From Balanoglossus misakiensis (Eukaryota; Hemichordata): DNA of 64,000 nt. Below, one piece after another: positions 11,473-23,200 of the stretch. The stretch covers positions 186,001-250,000 of the forward strand of contig CM082576.2 of NCBI GenBank assembly GCA_040954595.2, given 5' to 3'. Made by a program: the position numbers and the translations under genes. Below the pieces are notes generated by a model, which was not told the origin of the DNA, searched no databases, and saw only the letters and a list, made by a program, of their open reading frames with translations. Numbering within the stretch: the stretch's first letter is position 1; the number at the start of each line of letters is the position of its first letter.

Positions 11473-11560
11473 CTGAATATTTGCTCGAAGTTGTTGTTGT
11501 AAAAGAAAATTGTCCCAATATATTTGGAAGCAAATCTACAAAAATAAACTGGAGCTAACA

Positions 11561-12436
11561 ATGGAGTTCAAACCAGTGGAGTATTTAGAAAACCCCTCTC
11601 TTGAAGTGTTCGAAAAGTTGAGAAAGCATGAGTTGGTGTCGCTTGCCGAATATCTTGAGCTTGTTGTACGACCATCCATGAAAAAACAAGAGTTGAAAAA
11701 TATCATTGTGAAGGCTCTTGTTGAACAAGGGAAATTTGGGGTTGAAGCACTGGAAATTGTTGAATCTAAGCATGAAGGTGATACGGTTAAAATAAGGCGG
11801 TTGGAGTTGGATCACCAGTATAGAATGATGCAATTGGAATATAAAGAAAGAGAAAGACAAAAAGAATTAGAAATTCAGGAAATGAAATTTAGAACGGGTA
11901 AGCAGGAGACAACTGAGTTTGGGGACAGACAAAATTCTTCAGTGGGGTCCTTTCCTTATTTTGATGCAGCAAAGTATGTTCGACTGGTTCCTCAATTTCA
12001 TGAAAAGGAGGTCGACAATTATTTCCAGCATTTCGAAAAAATTGCTTACAGCCTTAAATGGCCAAAAGATGTTTGGACCATTCTGTTGCAGAGCGTCTTA
12101 ATTGGAAAAGCCCGTGAAGCATTTACTGCCTTACCTCTTGATCAAAGTAGCGATTACGATCGTGTTAAAGATGCAATTCTCAAGTCATACGAACTAGTAC
12201 CTGAAGCATACAGGCAAAAGTTCAGAAATGTACAAAAGCGGAATGACCAAACTCATGTTGAATTTGCCAGAGAAAAAGAAAGATTGTTTGATAGATGGTT
12301 AACTGCAAAGGGAGTTAATCAGAATTTTGATAAACTTAGGGAACTCATGTTGATCGAAGAGTTTAAACAATGTGTTCATTCTGATATCAACACTCATCTT
12401 GATGAGCATAAGGAGAGTGAACATATACCCAACTAA
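11561..12436 (+). CDS. gag: Retrotransposon Gag, C-terminally truncated (291 aa)
   Basis: The first ATG of the open frame is at 11561 (MEFKPVEYLENPSLEVFEKL); the frame above it has only a TTG. Gag is the structural capsid precursor. Residues 1-60 are helical, about 65-120 are a charged coiled-coil-like stretch, about 130-190 hold the capsid N-terminal part (YVRLVPQF, YFQHFEKIA, LKWPKDVW, LLQSVLIGKARE), and about 205-285 hold a SCAN-like segment (YELVPEAYRQKFR, then DRWL and LRELMLIEEF). The family usually continues into linker and CCHC zinc-knuckle sequence; here the frame ends after HKESEHIPN, so the nucleocapsid end and all of pol are missing. The retained part has no internal stop or frameshift, which suggests a fairly young insertion. 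Function as a domesticated gene cannot be excluded but nothing supports it. Confidence 0.85.
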   Translation: MEFKPVEYLENPSLEVFEKLRKHELVSLAEYLELVVRPSMKKQELKNIIVKALVEQGKFGVEALEIVESKHEGDTVKIRRLELDHQYRMMQLEYKERERQKELEIQEMKFRTGKQETTEFGDRQNSSVGSFPYFDAAKYVRLVPQFHEKEVDNYFQHFEKIAYSLKWPKDVWTILLQSVLIGKAREAFTALPLDQSSDYDRVKDAILKSYELVPEAYRQKFRNVQKRNDQTHVEFAREKERLFDRWLTAKGVNQNFDKLRELMLIEEFKQCVHSDINTHLDEHKESEHIPN

Positions 12437-14343
12437 GGAAAAACAGACAAAAATATTTAATTAGTCAACATTTCTAGTAATACAATCCTTGTTTGGTAAT
12501 TGTTGACCTATGATTGATACTTTCCCACATGTTGATCATGAATTCAGCGAAGTTCCGCCATGCGTGTCTCCTGCCTCAGCCAGAACTGATTGCCATTTTC
12601 GTCGAATTCACATTTGACATGGGCGTGAAATGATACCCAATCAGGAAGCGGTATATGCTAGCTCATCGGGGTGACAAATTTACTTCCGTCAAAATTACAA
12701 TGCGTTGACAAAAAACTATGCCGTGTGCATTGTCTCTCACTTCATTGTAACCTACCCATATTATTTTTTGTACAGACAAAAAACAGGTTTAACAGGTCGT
12801 TGATATCCTATGTGCGTCCTTTGCATACGGAGTCTTTGATTTCGAACAGAGTATAAGAATGGATTAGTTTGGCCCAAGTGATGTTCGTGCACAGTACAAT
12901 GACTTCTTTTCTCGTCTATTCTTGTGCAGCGCAGCGAGTATTTTAATTATCCCCGTTTTCATCGCTCCTTTACCGCTAAGGTTGAACCGCTTTCATGGAA
13001 TGTGGGTCGACATGTGGAGACACAGACACCGAAATTGGGTCTGAAGAACTGGATATCTGGGTATAATAGGGAGGTTTAACATCTTGATACCTGGGCTGAT
13101 CCGCCCAGATCTCTTATAAGTCCTCGCATTGAGATCATACTTCGGTGATATTAAAGTCAGCAGCGGGTGTGTTTGAACATACAGTAGATGAAGATATCAC
13201 CTCCGAGCTGAGACAATTATTGTCTGGAATTCCGCTGTCGACTCGAAGAGTTAAGGAGAGTCGTAGGCAGTCACGACGGACTGCCAGGCTCGCACATAAC
13301 GGGCGGAACAAAGAAAGTGACTCAACTCGCTCTATGAATTGCTTTGGATTTATTACTCTTCTTTAATTCAGAGGTGAAGGGTCGCACAGTAAATTCTTAA
13401 TGCTATAATTGACGTGGAAAAATGGGAAACTGCGCACGTAGCAACAGACGAGGTCCCTTTCAGTTGACCAGGACACCAAAGCGCTGCTATGACAAACAGC
13501 TCAGTACACCAGAGAATGAGACAATTAGCATAACATCGCCGTAACATCTCGTAATGTTTTACGAGCCTAAGGGACGGTTTTGGCTTTTTAAAGAATTTCT
13601 TTGCCGTATGATCAACAACCAAACCTCCGTCCCATATACATAAAACAAAACTGACTGATATCGACAACACATATTTGAACATATTTAAAAACAGCATGTA
13701 GATGGTTCATGTTATAGCTTTATGACCTGGTTATACTCGGAAAAACATGAGTATATTATTAAATGTATCCAATGACGATAAAAATTCATATTCTGGGGGA
13801 AAATGTAGTTTTTTTCTATCGCAAGTCGCGCATCTGAATTTTACACCTACGCGTGCATTAATTATTGATCACTGACGGATTTCCTAAACGACGTGTTTTT
13901 CCAGAGAATGGCGTTCCTTTATTGAAGGAAAGTTACACCTTCGATCAAACATTTACATTCTGATGCCCTGGTATATTTGTTGTCTGCTGACGAGTATGTA
14001 ACGTCTGGGCGTGTTCAACTTGTCCGCGCTCTATTTCTCTGTTTGTCCTGATTACAGAGGCCTTTGCAATGTCTTTATAGAGGGACCATGCGTGGTGCCT
14101 CTCTTTCAGCTGCCGTTTCTTTCAGCCGCGGACTTTCGAACAAATATACAAAGTACAGAGGCCGAATAGTCACAAAATACTCAAAGAGAAAATCTACCTC
14201 CGGTCATCTACAATGAAAACGTCGGCACAATACGAAAAAAGGGTTTTAAAAATTCGGTCCTTTTTATCCCCGTGGTGTCATTAATGTTCATATATTCAAT
14301 TGCGCATGCTGCAATGGATGCTGGTTATTCACGTGGAAGGTGA
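12437..14343. other. Spacer between retroelement fragment and second gene
   Basis: No recognisable gene. The frame at 13145-13366 (73 codons) has a somewhat protein-like middle (DEDITSELRQLLSGIPLSTR) but lacks an upstream ATG and good splice sites. No pol-like or LTR-like sequence follows the gag break. Confidence 0.45.
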
Positions 14344-14390
14344 TGACGTCATGGAGTCTTTGTCGGAGTCCCTCTGAGGTTATTATAAGA
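14344..14390 (+). promoter_or_regulatory. CRE + TATA core promoter of the second gene
   Basis: A perfect CRE TGACGTCA lies at 14344-14351, followed by a TATA-like TTATAAGA at 14383-14390, 32 bp further on. About 30 bp after it is an initiator-like GACAGTTA (14411-14418), with a second TCAGTT at 14431-14436. Order and spacing fit a cAMP/CREB-responsive TATA promoter for the CDS at 14785. The leader would then be about 370 nt. Confidence 0.5.
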
Positions 14391-14689
14391 ATAGCGTCCA
14401 GTGGGTAATTGACAGTTACGGCACAGACACTCAGTTCACCAGCAAGCAACTACTCAGAACAAGCAATCGACTTTGCAGTCAAATTGTGTCAGTCAGTTTG
14501 TGTACACTGGTATACACTAGCCCCGAAAGAATCCACTTGACGCCCAGCGTACTGCAGTAGTTACCACCTTCAGTTTGAACATCGACCCAAGTCGCGTGAG
14601 TGACGTTTGCCTGTTTCACAACAAGCCATCGTCCGTGAGCCTCGCACTCATTTGGTGTAGCGCAGCTAAGTGGGTCGACAGCGTGACCA

Positions 14690-14695
14690 ATGTAG
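14690..14695 (+). promoter_or_regulatory. Start-stop uORF (ATGTAG) in the 5' leader
   Basis: Between the predicted start site (~14415) and the main ATG (14785) the only ATG is one followed at once by TAG. Minimal start-stop elements of this type are known to stall initiating ribosomes and reduce downstream translation. The lack of any other ATG in about 370 bases supports this stretch being a leader and 14785 being the real start. Confidence 0.45.
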
Positions 14696-14784
14696 TCGAA
14701 GATCGTCACTCGGCAACCCCATTCCGTCCAGAATTCCGTCCGGCAACCACAGTAAGGCGGACCCATCGCCTCAGAACGACCAAT

Positions 14785-15927
14785 ATGGTTCTTGACGTTA
14801 TTATGGTGGATAAAACGCCGTCGTCAAAGCCGCGAATTTCGCTAAACTTCACACCGCAGGTGTGCAAGTGTTCAGATGGAGAGCAAAGCGGCTGTTCAAC
14901 GGATGCCTCTGTTTCAACAACACCCAAGCGACGGCAGCCACCGGAGTACAAACACCAAGAAGCGATATTACCACAGGCAAGGAACAAAACCAACACAGCG
15001 GTTCAACCGAACAGTGCCAGATACAGTAATGTAATCAACAGGGTAAGAAAACACAGCAACTCGGCGACTGACGTACGCGCACAAACGTCAACTGCTACGT
15101 CCAGAAAACTGCCCGAGCTCTCCAAGATCAGCACAAAAAGCCGGGGGAATGTCGAACTGCCAGTGATAACCCCAAGGCGTAAAATTAGCGGCGCGACAAG
15201 CCATCCCAGCCTGCGGTCGCCAGTGTCGAATACACCGACACTAACGCAAATGCGATCGACGTCTTGTCCTTCTTTCGCGGCAACCCGAGAGGGCCGAGAC
15301 CGGATCGCCTCGCGGCAACGCAAGACCCGGTCGCTAAGCTTGGAACCCAGTCACTTGGTGACCGCTGGACAGTCTCCAATAAAAAAAGATTCGTGTTTTA
15401 ACAACAACAACATCGACGAAGTGCCAAACATAGCAGAGACTGAGCAGGAACAGAATTTCCCTGATATAGCCGAAACTATCGAGGAGTCGACCGAACCCGC
15501 CGCGGAAAAGGAACATAAATATCCCTCGGTGGTACAGGGCCCACCGATGCATGTGATGTCAAGGACTCGGCAAAAACTTTACAAAGCAGCTCACAGTGCC
15601 AACCCAGCTCTATTCAAGTACGATTGGCGTACAGGCGACGAAAAACTCTTCGACAGCTATCAGGATTTATTTACCACAGAGGGGAGGAAATACCTCAACG
15701 TCAGCGATATTTCGCCAGACATTGCCGACCAAGTGCTTGCACAGCAAGATACAGACGACGGCAGCAGCTCAAACCCCAAAGATAAATGTTCGAAATGGCT
15801 GCAGAGTTTACCTTTCTTCGGAACCGAATACGGTGTCAACTACAGCGTCGAAGCGGGCTTCGACGACTCTTCGGAACAATCGGTTTGCACTAACGACACC
15901 GGGACCGATACAGGTGACGACAGGTAA
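14785..15927 (+). CDS. Hypothetical disordered protein, 380 aa (possibly the first coding exon)
   Basis: The frame is open from further upstream, but the first in-frame ATG is at 14785 (MVLDVIMVDKTPSSK), giving 380 aa. Residues 1-200 are Ser/Thr/Arg-rich and basic, with LPEL 109, LPVI 125, SCPSF 160-164 and a basic REGRDRIASRQRKTR patch near 168-182. Residues 213-232 hold a short tandem repeat (VPNIAET, then FPDIAET). Residues about 255-320 are the most fold-like (SRTRQKLYKAAH, LFKYDW, KLFDSYQDLF, LNVSDISPDIADQVL). KCSKWLQSLPFF follows at 334-345, then an acidic tail (DDSSEQ, DTGTDTGDD). There is no signal peptide or membrane span, so a cytoplasmic or nuclear role is likely; I do not recognise the family. 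The stop TAA lies within CAG|GTAAAA, a consensus splice donor, so translation may continue in a later exon. It shares SCP and KCxxWL motifs with the protein at 1411-2529. Confidence 0.75.
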   Translation: MVLDVIMVDKTPSSKPRISLNFTPQVCKCSDGEQSGCSTDASVSTTPKRRQPPEYKHQEAILPQARNKTNTAVQPNSARYSNVINRVRKHSNSATDVRAQTSTATSRKLPELSKISTKSRGNVELPVITPRRKISGATSHPSLRSPVSNTPTLTQMRSTSCPSFAATREGRDRIASRQRKTRSLSLEPSHLVTAGQSPIKKDSCFNNNNIDEVPNIAETEQEQNFPDIAETIEESTEPAAEKEHKYPSVVQGPPMHVMSRTRQKLYKAAHSANPALFKYDWRTGDEKLFDSYQDLFTTEGRKYLNVSDISPDIADQVLAQQDTDDGSSSNPKDKCSKWLQSLPFFGTEYGVNYSVEAGFDDSSEQSVCTNDTGTDTGDDR

Positions 15928-16225
15928 AATTTGCAGTTGATCGTTGTAATCTGGTTTTTATCACAACGCTCTTATCGTCCAGGAATGTTTGGCCAAAATA
16001 GTTCACCCAGCTACAGCTGAACTCGGACCTCTTTAAAATGTTGCTGTATAGGCCTACAATATGCATGATCCGAACCGACATGCCCGGATTCGCGCTCATT
16101 TAACCTCTCGACGTTGACATTTGACGATGTCACCTGCATCGGATGGATTAGGTAAAAGCGAGCCGCCATACTTGACAACCATCAGCTCTATTTTCCTGAC
16201 ACCTGCGGGAAACGTCTCATTTCGA

Positions 16226-16231
16226 AATAAA
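16226..16231 (+). terminator. Poly(A) signal AATAAA, about 300 bp after the second gene
   Basis: The canonical hexamer lies at a normal distance from the stop at 15925-15927. It would serve the unspliced form of the transcript. Confidence 0.4.
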
Positions 16232-16821
16232 ACGGTCGGCTAGATTTGACTGGAATTGTTAGGATATTCACGACATCTTTTAAGATATTTACGACAACGA
16301 CTTCGTTTCCGTGGACGGAAATAATCAAAGAAAATCTTGATTTAAAGATATTATATATATATATTGAAATATTTGCCTTATATGAAAGCTCTATTTACCA
16401 AGACGTTTCAGTTAATCTTATTTACAGCACACATTGTATTGATATACAGTGCAGACACCTGTTGACTTGACGACGCAAGATTGTTGAACTCAGCGGCTAT
16501 ATACTTTGTCACGACCAGAAATCCAACTCGACATATGAAATGTGCGATGCCGACATCTTCATCGAACAGAAATGTGACAGTAGAGGTGGACTGTACTCCC
16601 CTCTGTTCCGTGAGAAACAATAATAGTCTTGCTGTGTGTAGACTGAGAAATTTTGCAGTGTGTATATCATGAAACGAATCGATTTTAAATTGTATTTATT
16701 ATAATTTAACGACAGCTCTTTAATGTATATTTCATAGCTATTGCAATTCTTGTGTATATTTTATGCCCTTTTTAAAGAACCACGCTTTCCGAAGAAAGGT
16801 GTAAATTATTTATGTTTTCAG

Positions 16822-17113
16822 AAATGTGAACGAGCAGTGTCCGTTAGGCCTGACTTGGCCTTTCTTTCTTTTCTGTTATGGTTATAGAGACGGCAAAAAA
16901 GCTCGGGTAATTTCAGAGCTGACACCCTACACCTCATTGTGCAAATTGGACTCCCATGGAATTACATGGCCCGAAGAAGTTCCGAGCAACTCTATAGGGC
17001 AAACCACAGTAAACATTTCACCCTCCCGTTATGCGATCGATTGTAAACAACCTTGTGGCCACAAAAGGAGTAATCAGCCGGATTCTTTAGGAACCGAGGG
17101 GTTTAAATTCTGA
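16822..17113 (+). CDS. Possible second coding exon of the 14785 gene
   Basis: A TTTATGTTTTCAG acceptor ends at 16821. Joining it to the donor at 15923/15924 keeps the reading frame (AG + A gives Arg) and opens a frame of 96 further codons to a TGA at 17111-17113, for a protein of about 476 aa. A poly(A) signal follows at 17230-17235. The added peptide (NVNEQCPLGLTWPFFLFCYG...) resembles nothing I know, and phase agreement alone has a one-in-three chance. Confidence 0.27.
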
Positions 17114-17229
17114 AGGGAAGCACGACGATATCTGTTATTTCCCCTATTTAACTTTTCACACTGTTTACACACAAAAAAGACCGAGCCATTCCAAGACTTC
17201 ATGTGATAAAGTACATTCCAAACACGGGG

Positions 17230-17235
17230 AATAAA
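17230..17235 (+). terminator. Poly(A) signal AATAAA after the possible second exon
   Basis: It lies 117 bp downstream of the TGA at 17111-17113 and would end the spliced form of the transcript. Confidence 0.3.
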
Positions 17236-20200
17236 AATAATCAGTGAAAATACTCTAATCGTGTCAAGTGCGTTATTTGAAACAACTTGCGATGACATTA
17301 TCATTTCAACTCTTGGTTTATCTACTCCTCATTCTGCATTCCTGTCTGTGTGTGTCACTCCCCCGGATCCCCCGGAGCGCTGTCAAAGGACCCTGCATAA
17401 AATCATAAATATTGCTGAATAGTTTCGAAGACAGCGGATGGCTCAGAGGCACACGGGTCGACTTTTTGTACCTTTTGTGTTTGGTGAATAGTATGTACAT
17501 TCATCTGGTGTATATTGTGTCGCCGTTGCATTGTAAACTTTGCTATGCGCATTGACAAAGCTACTGCTTTCTCTGCTATTTTGTCACAATCAATCAGAGC
17601 ATATAGCCTCATTTCTATTAAATTACGCACCAGTGAAAACATTTGAGAAAATTGATCTTATACTCCCTAGAAAGATATATCTGCGACCGTAATAATTAAA
17701 GCGCGAAAATGTCAGAAAAATGCGGGTTTTCGTATTTGAAATTGACCTACTTTGTTTTTAAAGTATATTTATTTCTGCTTTGAGATTTATTGATCGCAGT
17801 CAACACACTCACCGAAAGAAACCAAGTATAAGCCAATGCATAAGCATGAAGCGGACACGCCCATGACACGTCCTGAAAGCATCACTACTGCGCAAATGCA
17901 AAGAGACATCGTAATGCACTGAATGACATTTCTCTTATTTTGCTGACCATATATGCTATGGAAATATGTTACACACAGGGGTAATAGATATAGATGGCAC
18001 CAAAGTAGACCACAGCGAGTCCGTGCGTATGTTAATAAACGGTTCGTTCGAGTTTACAATTTTGTTGTCGCCGCGGGGCATTGTCGTAAACACGGAGCGA
18101 TTGCATCTTCTTTCACTTTCACGTTGAAATCGAGAAACATTTACGAAGGCCTTTGTCAAGTAATCATACCGCTACACCTGCCTTCGGCGCTACCGGGCAG
18201 TCAAAGCAAAGGTTGTGGTCAATGAGTAGGTTTGTCCAATGATTCGCAACTGCAAGCTGTCAAATTTTCATTTTGCAACGTATTTTCAAAATTTGCAGAT
18301 CTCAAGTGAAAAACACGTTTAAGGTTGGATATTAAGCCTTTATTTTTGCAGAAAATTATCACCAGTAAGTTGTGTTGCACTCTTGTGGGAATAGAAGTCG
18401 ACAAGTTCAGGGCCAGATTGTTGATCACGTGTATAATTTCAAATGGAAGCTAAGATTGGTGGCCAAGAGATTTTGTGGCATCGATACTGACACCATGAAC
18501 TGTATCAACAAGCTCAAACACATCTATCTTCATGAATACTACGATATTTTCGTGGTGGGTGGATTGTTAAACGATTATGGCTACACGTCACCCACCCAGG
18601 GATGTTGTCGCGAAACGTTATCGTAAGTTTCGTCCGCCAGCTTGTTTTGGGGAATTTTCTGGGTCGTTGTCCCGCACGTTCGGACCCTGATCAAAATAGA
18701 CTGCGAAATGTAGCGACACGATTTGAGAAGCTTAATGATTTTGACGTACAAGTTAACTCGGTCTTGATTTCTTTCGCTGCCTAGCCAACTTTGTTTTGCC
18801 TTGTGTAATGGATCATCATTCAAAAATCAAACAATAACATCCGTATTTTTTTTTACTTAACTCTATGGTTTCAAGCTTTTGCTGTTTTGTCCATCTGTCT
18901 GCAACATCACTTAGTGAAATGATAGTGTCCTGTTTCTTTTATTCTGGTATTTTGTATAATGAAACAGCCAATACAGGTTCTAAGTAAGACGAAAAAAATC
19001 ATTCCCGAAGTCAAAACTTTCACCAAAGACAACTGAATGCAAAGCAGAATGTCAAAGGGTCGAAGGTTACGCAAAAACCACTCACTTGACACTTTTTACT
19101 GATTACTGGATTACCAGCATCTCATTATTATAAGATTTCCCTTAAATGATAACGAATTTATATTATGTCAATCTATGCGGCTTACTACAATGTATCATGT
19201 AAACTATAAAAATATGTTAATGAAATCTTCGTCGCTTGGTTTGCACGCTATGTATACTAGTAACTAGTACATGTACATCAACCCGAACGAAATTACCGAC
19301 CCCATCATTACCATAACTTAATTTTTTTTCTTTCACCGAGTCAACTCCATTAATTCAACTTCGAATGATTTGTTTAATGATTGAGTGCTATTCGGGGAAA
19401 TAGCAAAACTAATTGAGAGAATTGCTGATCGAGGTAACAATGTCCCTGTAACCTTGGCAACGCGTTGGTAATTTCCCCATTAACTATTCACTAGGAAGAC
19501 TTGCCTACAAAAATTCTTGTTTCGTTCTGTATGGCAGCAGCCCCAACAAAAGCGCGTCAGAACAAAACGCGCCACAAATCGATTCTCCGAGATGGAAAAT
19601 TGGTTCTAATAAGGCCACGGTTCTGAGGAAAATTGTGTTACGTCGCATAGCAACCAATCGAAAGTTGTTACAGAATTCTCTTGAGAGCACATTTTCATTT
19701 TCGCTTTGATTGCTTGCATGGTTGCTGATACTAGTGATAGTTATAATTCGACACACACATACATAATTTAAATAATATAATTCGACATATTTTTTGTTTG
19801 ATTAAACCCATTGCATGTGCATCATACGAAACATTTTTTTCAACATATATTTATTTTCTACAGAAAACCCTCGCTTTATTGTTCTCTATAGCCAACAAAA
19901 GTCGAGTTCGTCTAACGGTTAAAATTAATTATGCAAATGGACATCATCTATTCCGTCAAGGTGTTAATTGACGAAAAGAGTCAAGGCATTACAAGAAAAG
20001 TGATGACAAATGCTAACAATAAAAGCGATTGGCAGATGTAACTAATAAATGAATCATGTGGTGTCATACTCACATTGTGAGTATTTTGTTTTAAATGAAT
20101 CATGAATTGTCGCCAGCCTTTGTCATCAAAACTTGCATTGTACTTTTAAAATTGAATTTTACTATAAAGAGGGCAAGGGCGAATGAAGGTCACACTCAAA

Positions 20201-23200
20201 CAAAGAAATTCAATATACCACCGTCTGCGGTCCTATAATGAACACTCATAATCTCACAGCTCACAGCAGTCGCTCAATAACATTTCAAAACACTCCATCG
20301 CTTCACAATAAACTGCCGAGGGACTCGGCCGTCGCCATGACGGCGCGTACCGGTGACCTCATGGATCAAATTCACACGGACTTGTCATCTGCCCTTGATT
20401 GACCATGCGAGTTGAAGTCTACTGTGGGCCATATGAAAGGGGTTTATATACCTGTTTAAATTATATTTGGTTTTTAATTAACTGGGGTATTTGCCAATGT
20501 GTTGATCGTATAATTAATTGGAATGGGAAACGATACCGGGCTTTTATTTTATCCATTTGCATGTGTATCCCTTTTTATTTGACTTTTGAAATTAATCTGA
20601 AAATATTAGTCGATTCCGAGAAATGCATTTTGTATCTTGTGAACTTGTTAGTTAGTATCTTCGTGATTGCCTGTTGTCTTATCAGATTTATTTTAAGGTA
20701 GGCCTATTCCCATTTCAGGCAACACACGTGTTCCGACGAGTGGTGAGTCACCTTTTGAAAGCTGTTTTAGTCCCACTTCGCTTAAATAAATGGAAAGACA
20801 TGGAAAACCTATGTAAAGGTCATGGAAGTATTGTCACGGGCCATGTTTTGATTAGACTTGTATCTCCGCTCTCAGATGTTTTGTTTAATTTCTACTTTAA
20901 CGACATTGACGGATTCCTGAATAGCGACAGTTTCTTGACCCGGCCGTCGGCAGCGTTCTCCCAGCATGCACTTGTTCGGCAAAGGTTCCAGCAAACAGAT
21001 TTTGGGGAAAAATGCATTCAAGCTATAAACTATGTAAATGCATTTTGAGGATCGTTTATTGCATTGAAATATTCAAGATTTGACAACAACGCCTGTATTC
21101 AGACTCGTAGACACTCCAGGCTACACATTTGTGCACACCCAAAACAACGTGTGAGTCCATTGGCACATCACCAATATTTGGTGGGCCGATTCTGAACAAA
21201 GAAAACAAGGGATTCAAGTAAAGTATTTAAAATTATTATTTGAGCAAAACCCTAGTAAATTAGTTGTCAGATTGCTTCGACCTCAACGGTAAACACAGTT
21301 ATTGATTGAATAAAGATATCTAGCTGAATGCGATATAGCTATCGGGCTAATGAATGGCGGGTTTATTGGTAGGTTTAATTTTGTAGGTTAGAGATTTGAG
21401 GTCAAGATAGCATATATGCAAGGTAAGGTATGTTTGGCGCGGTCGATGTCACAAATAACCTAGCTGATCTAGTTAGATTTGCTGCATCGGTCGTCATTGT
21501 GACTGGATTACTTTGTACCTTTTTGTGCATACATGCATTCGACAAATACAAAATACCAGGAATGAGTCAATACGGAGTTAACTCCTATGGCAACCGGCGC
21601 TTGTGAAGCACGGATTTACGCAATCATTCATGTTTTAGTTGATTTTACACCAGAGAGTTGTACAATTCTAGTTTGACATTGAAAAATATTATTTAGAAGT
21701 GAAATCAAAGATCTGCTACATCTGTTCGCTCGTGTTTTTTTGGCCAGTGCCATTCTTGAAAAGATTACTGTTTCGATAAAAAAACACAAAGGCCCACAAA
21801 GAGTACATTTAAAAAGTAAACAAGAAGGCGACGACCTTGGGTGTGAAAGTGTGGCCTTCACCGTGACGGTGACAAAACGTACTGCACATTTTTTTGAAAA
21901 TATCGCCCAAATATGCACTTCACCCCAGTGACCTCTCTTAGACCTTGTCACCGACATATGTCAGGTGACTGATCGAAGAATGAAACTTCAAACAAATAAT
22001 GAAAACCAAGTTGAATTTATTTTGTGGATAAGACCTGTCAACGTGTTAGTTTTCCTCCGTTTTCAAAATAAAAACTTGTATTACTGACAATAGTGTTTTT
22101 ATCTCATCCGAACACTGAAACACAAAACAAGCCAATAAAACGATGCTGTGTTGACCGAGATTAGATCTGATAAGTTATTAAAGTCAATGCCATAGGTTCC
22201 CTCAGTTCACATTAGTATTCCATTCCGAGTAGAAGTGTCATATTTATTACAGATGATTTATGTCCATTTTTCTGAATAATAACCATAAATGGAGATTTTA
22301 TCTGCACTGTTAATTCAAACCATCCGGTAATGCATCATGATATTGTGGACCCAGATCGTAATTCTTAAAACATTCTGCGCAGCCCCTCAGACAATCTGAG
22401 CATATCTGTATTCTTGTTCCCACATGATTGGCTGGTGAAAAAACGTACTCCTGCTGAAGTGTCCTGAAATAAATTGTAATATCAGTGCTGGGGAGTGATT
22501 GTGAGGTGGTGTGACACTGCCCACGGATATTCCATACTCCCAGTAATTGTTAACTACTGGGACCTGAAATCGCAATTGACCGAATAAACACAAATTGAGG
22601 TAACGTTCTCAATTCAAACCGAAAGGTGACCTTTCGGTCTTTGCAGATTCAAGAATATGTTAAATTGTCGTTTTCAATTTACCCTACTAATAAACCCATT
22701 AACGGGTTGCATTGTAAGGAGGCTTGTTCAGGCCACGCTTTCTATTTCTTTAAACTCGTAAGTTTTCCTTTATTACGTATTTTGCGTTATTTCTTGCTGG
22801 AATCATTTTAACCTTGTTTCTATTTTTATAGAGTCGATGTTTAGTTTTCTTCATTTTAATTCGCTTTTGGGAAATTTCTTTTATTTGGTTGGTTATTCAT
22901 CAATAAATTGGATTGTAGTGATTACTTATTTTTTAATTTGTATTTCAATAGACTAGGAATAGCAGGCTGGTTCTTTCCATGTATTTGATATTAACGTTCA
23001 TTTTCCTGAGCGCCATAAAAGTGGCCAGCACACTTTGTTGGGTTTTGCGGAAGCAAATGTCTTTCTGATGAGCAACTTAATCAGTGCGAATGGGGCTAGG
23101 TGGTTACCATTGCGTAGAACAGCCATCTATGCAGTGAGGATATACAGTTGAACCACGTAGTTCTTGTTGCTCGTGATCCTACATCAACAAGGCGCTTTAG

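Larger units (their letters stand above)
10878..12436 (+). mobile_element. Truncated Ty3/gypsy-type (Gmr1-like?) LTR retrotransposon
   Basis: The 5' end of an LTR retroelement: a complete LTR (10878-11449), a 5-bp spacer, a tRNA primer binding site (11455-11472), a leader, and a gag frame (11561-12436). The sequence stops resembling gag at the end of the frame, and no protease, reverse transcriptase, RNase H, integrase, polypurine tract or 3' LTR is found downstream. It is therefore a non-autonomous 5' fragment of about 1.56 kb. Because the 3' LTR is missing, the target duplication cannot be checked. The SCAN-like capsid half of gag points to the Gmr1-like branch of Ty3/gypsy, the lineage from which the vertebrate SCAN domain is thought to derive; that assignment is inference without the pol gene. 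Confidence 0.85.

Noticed and set aside
13145-13366. 73-codon ORF with a protein-like middle
   Set aside because: It starts from GTG only; no ATG and no convincing splice acceptor or donor around it.
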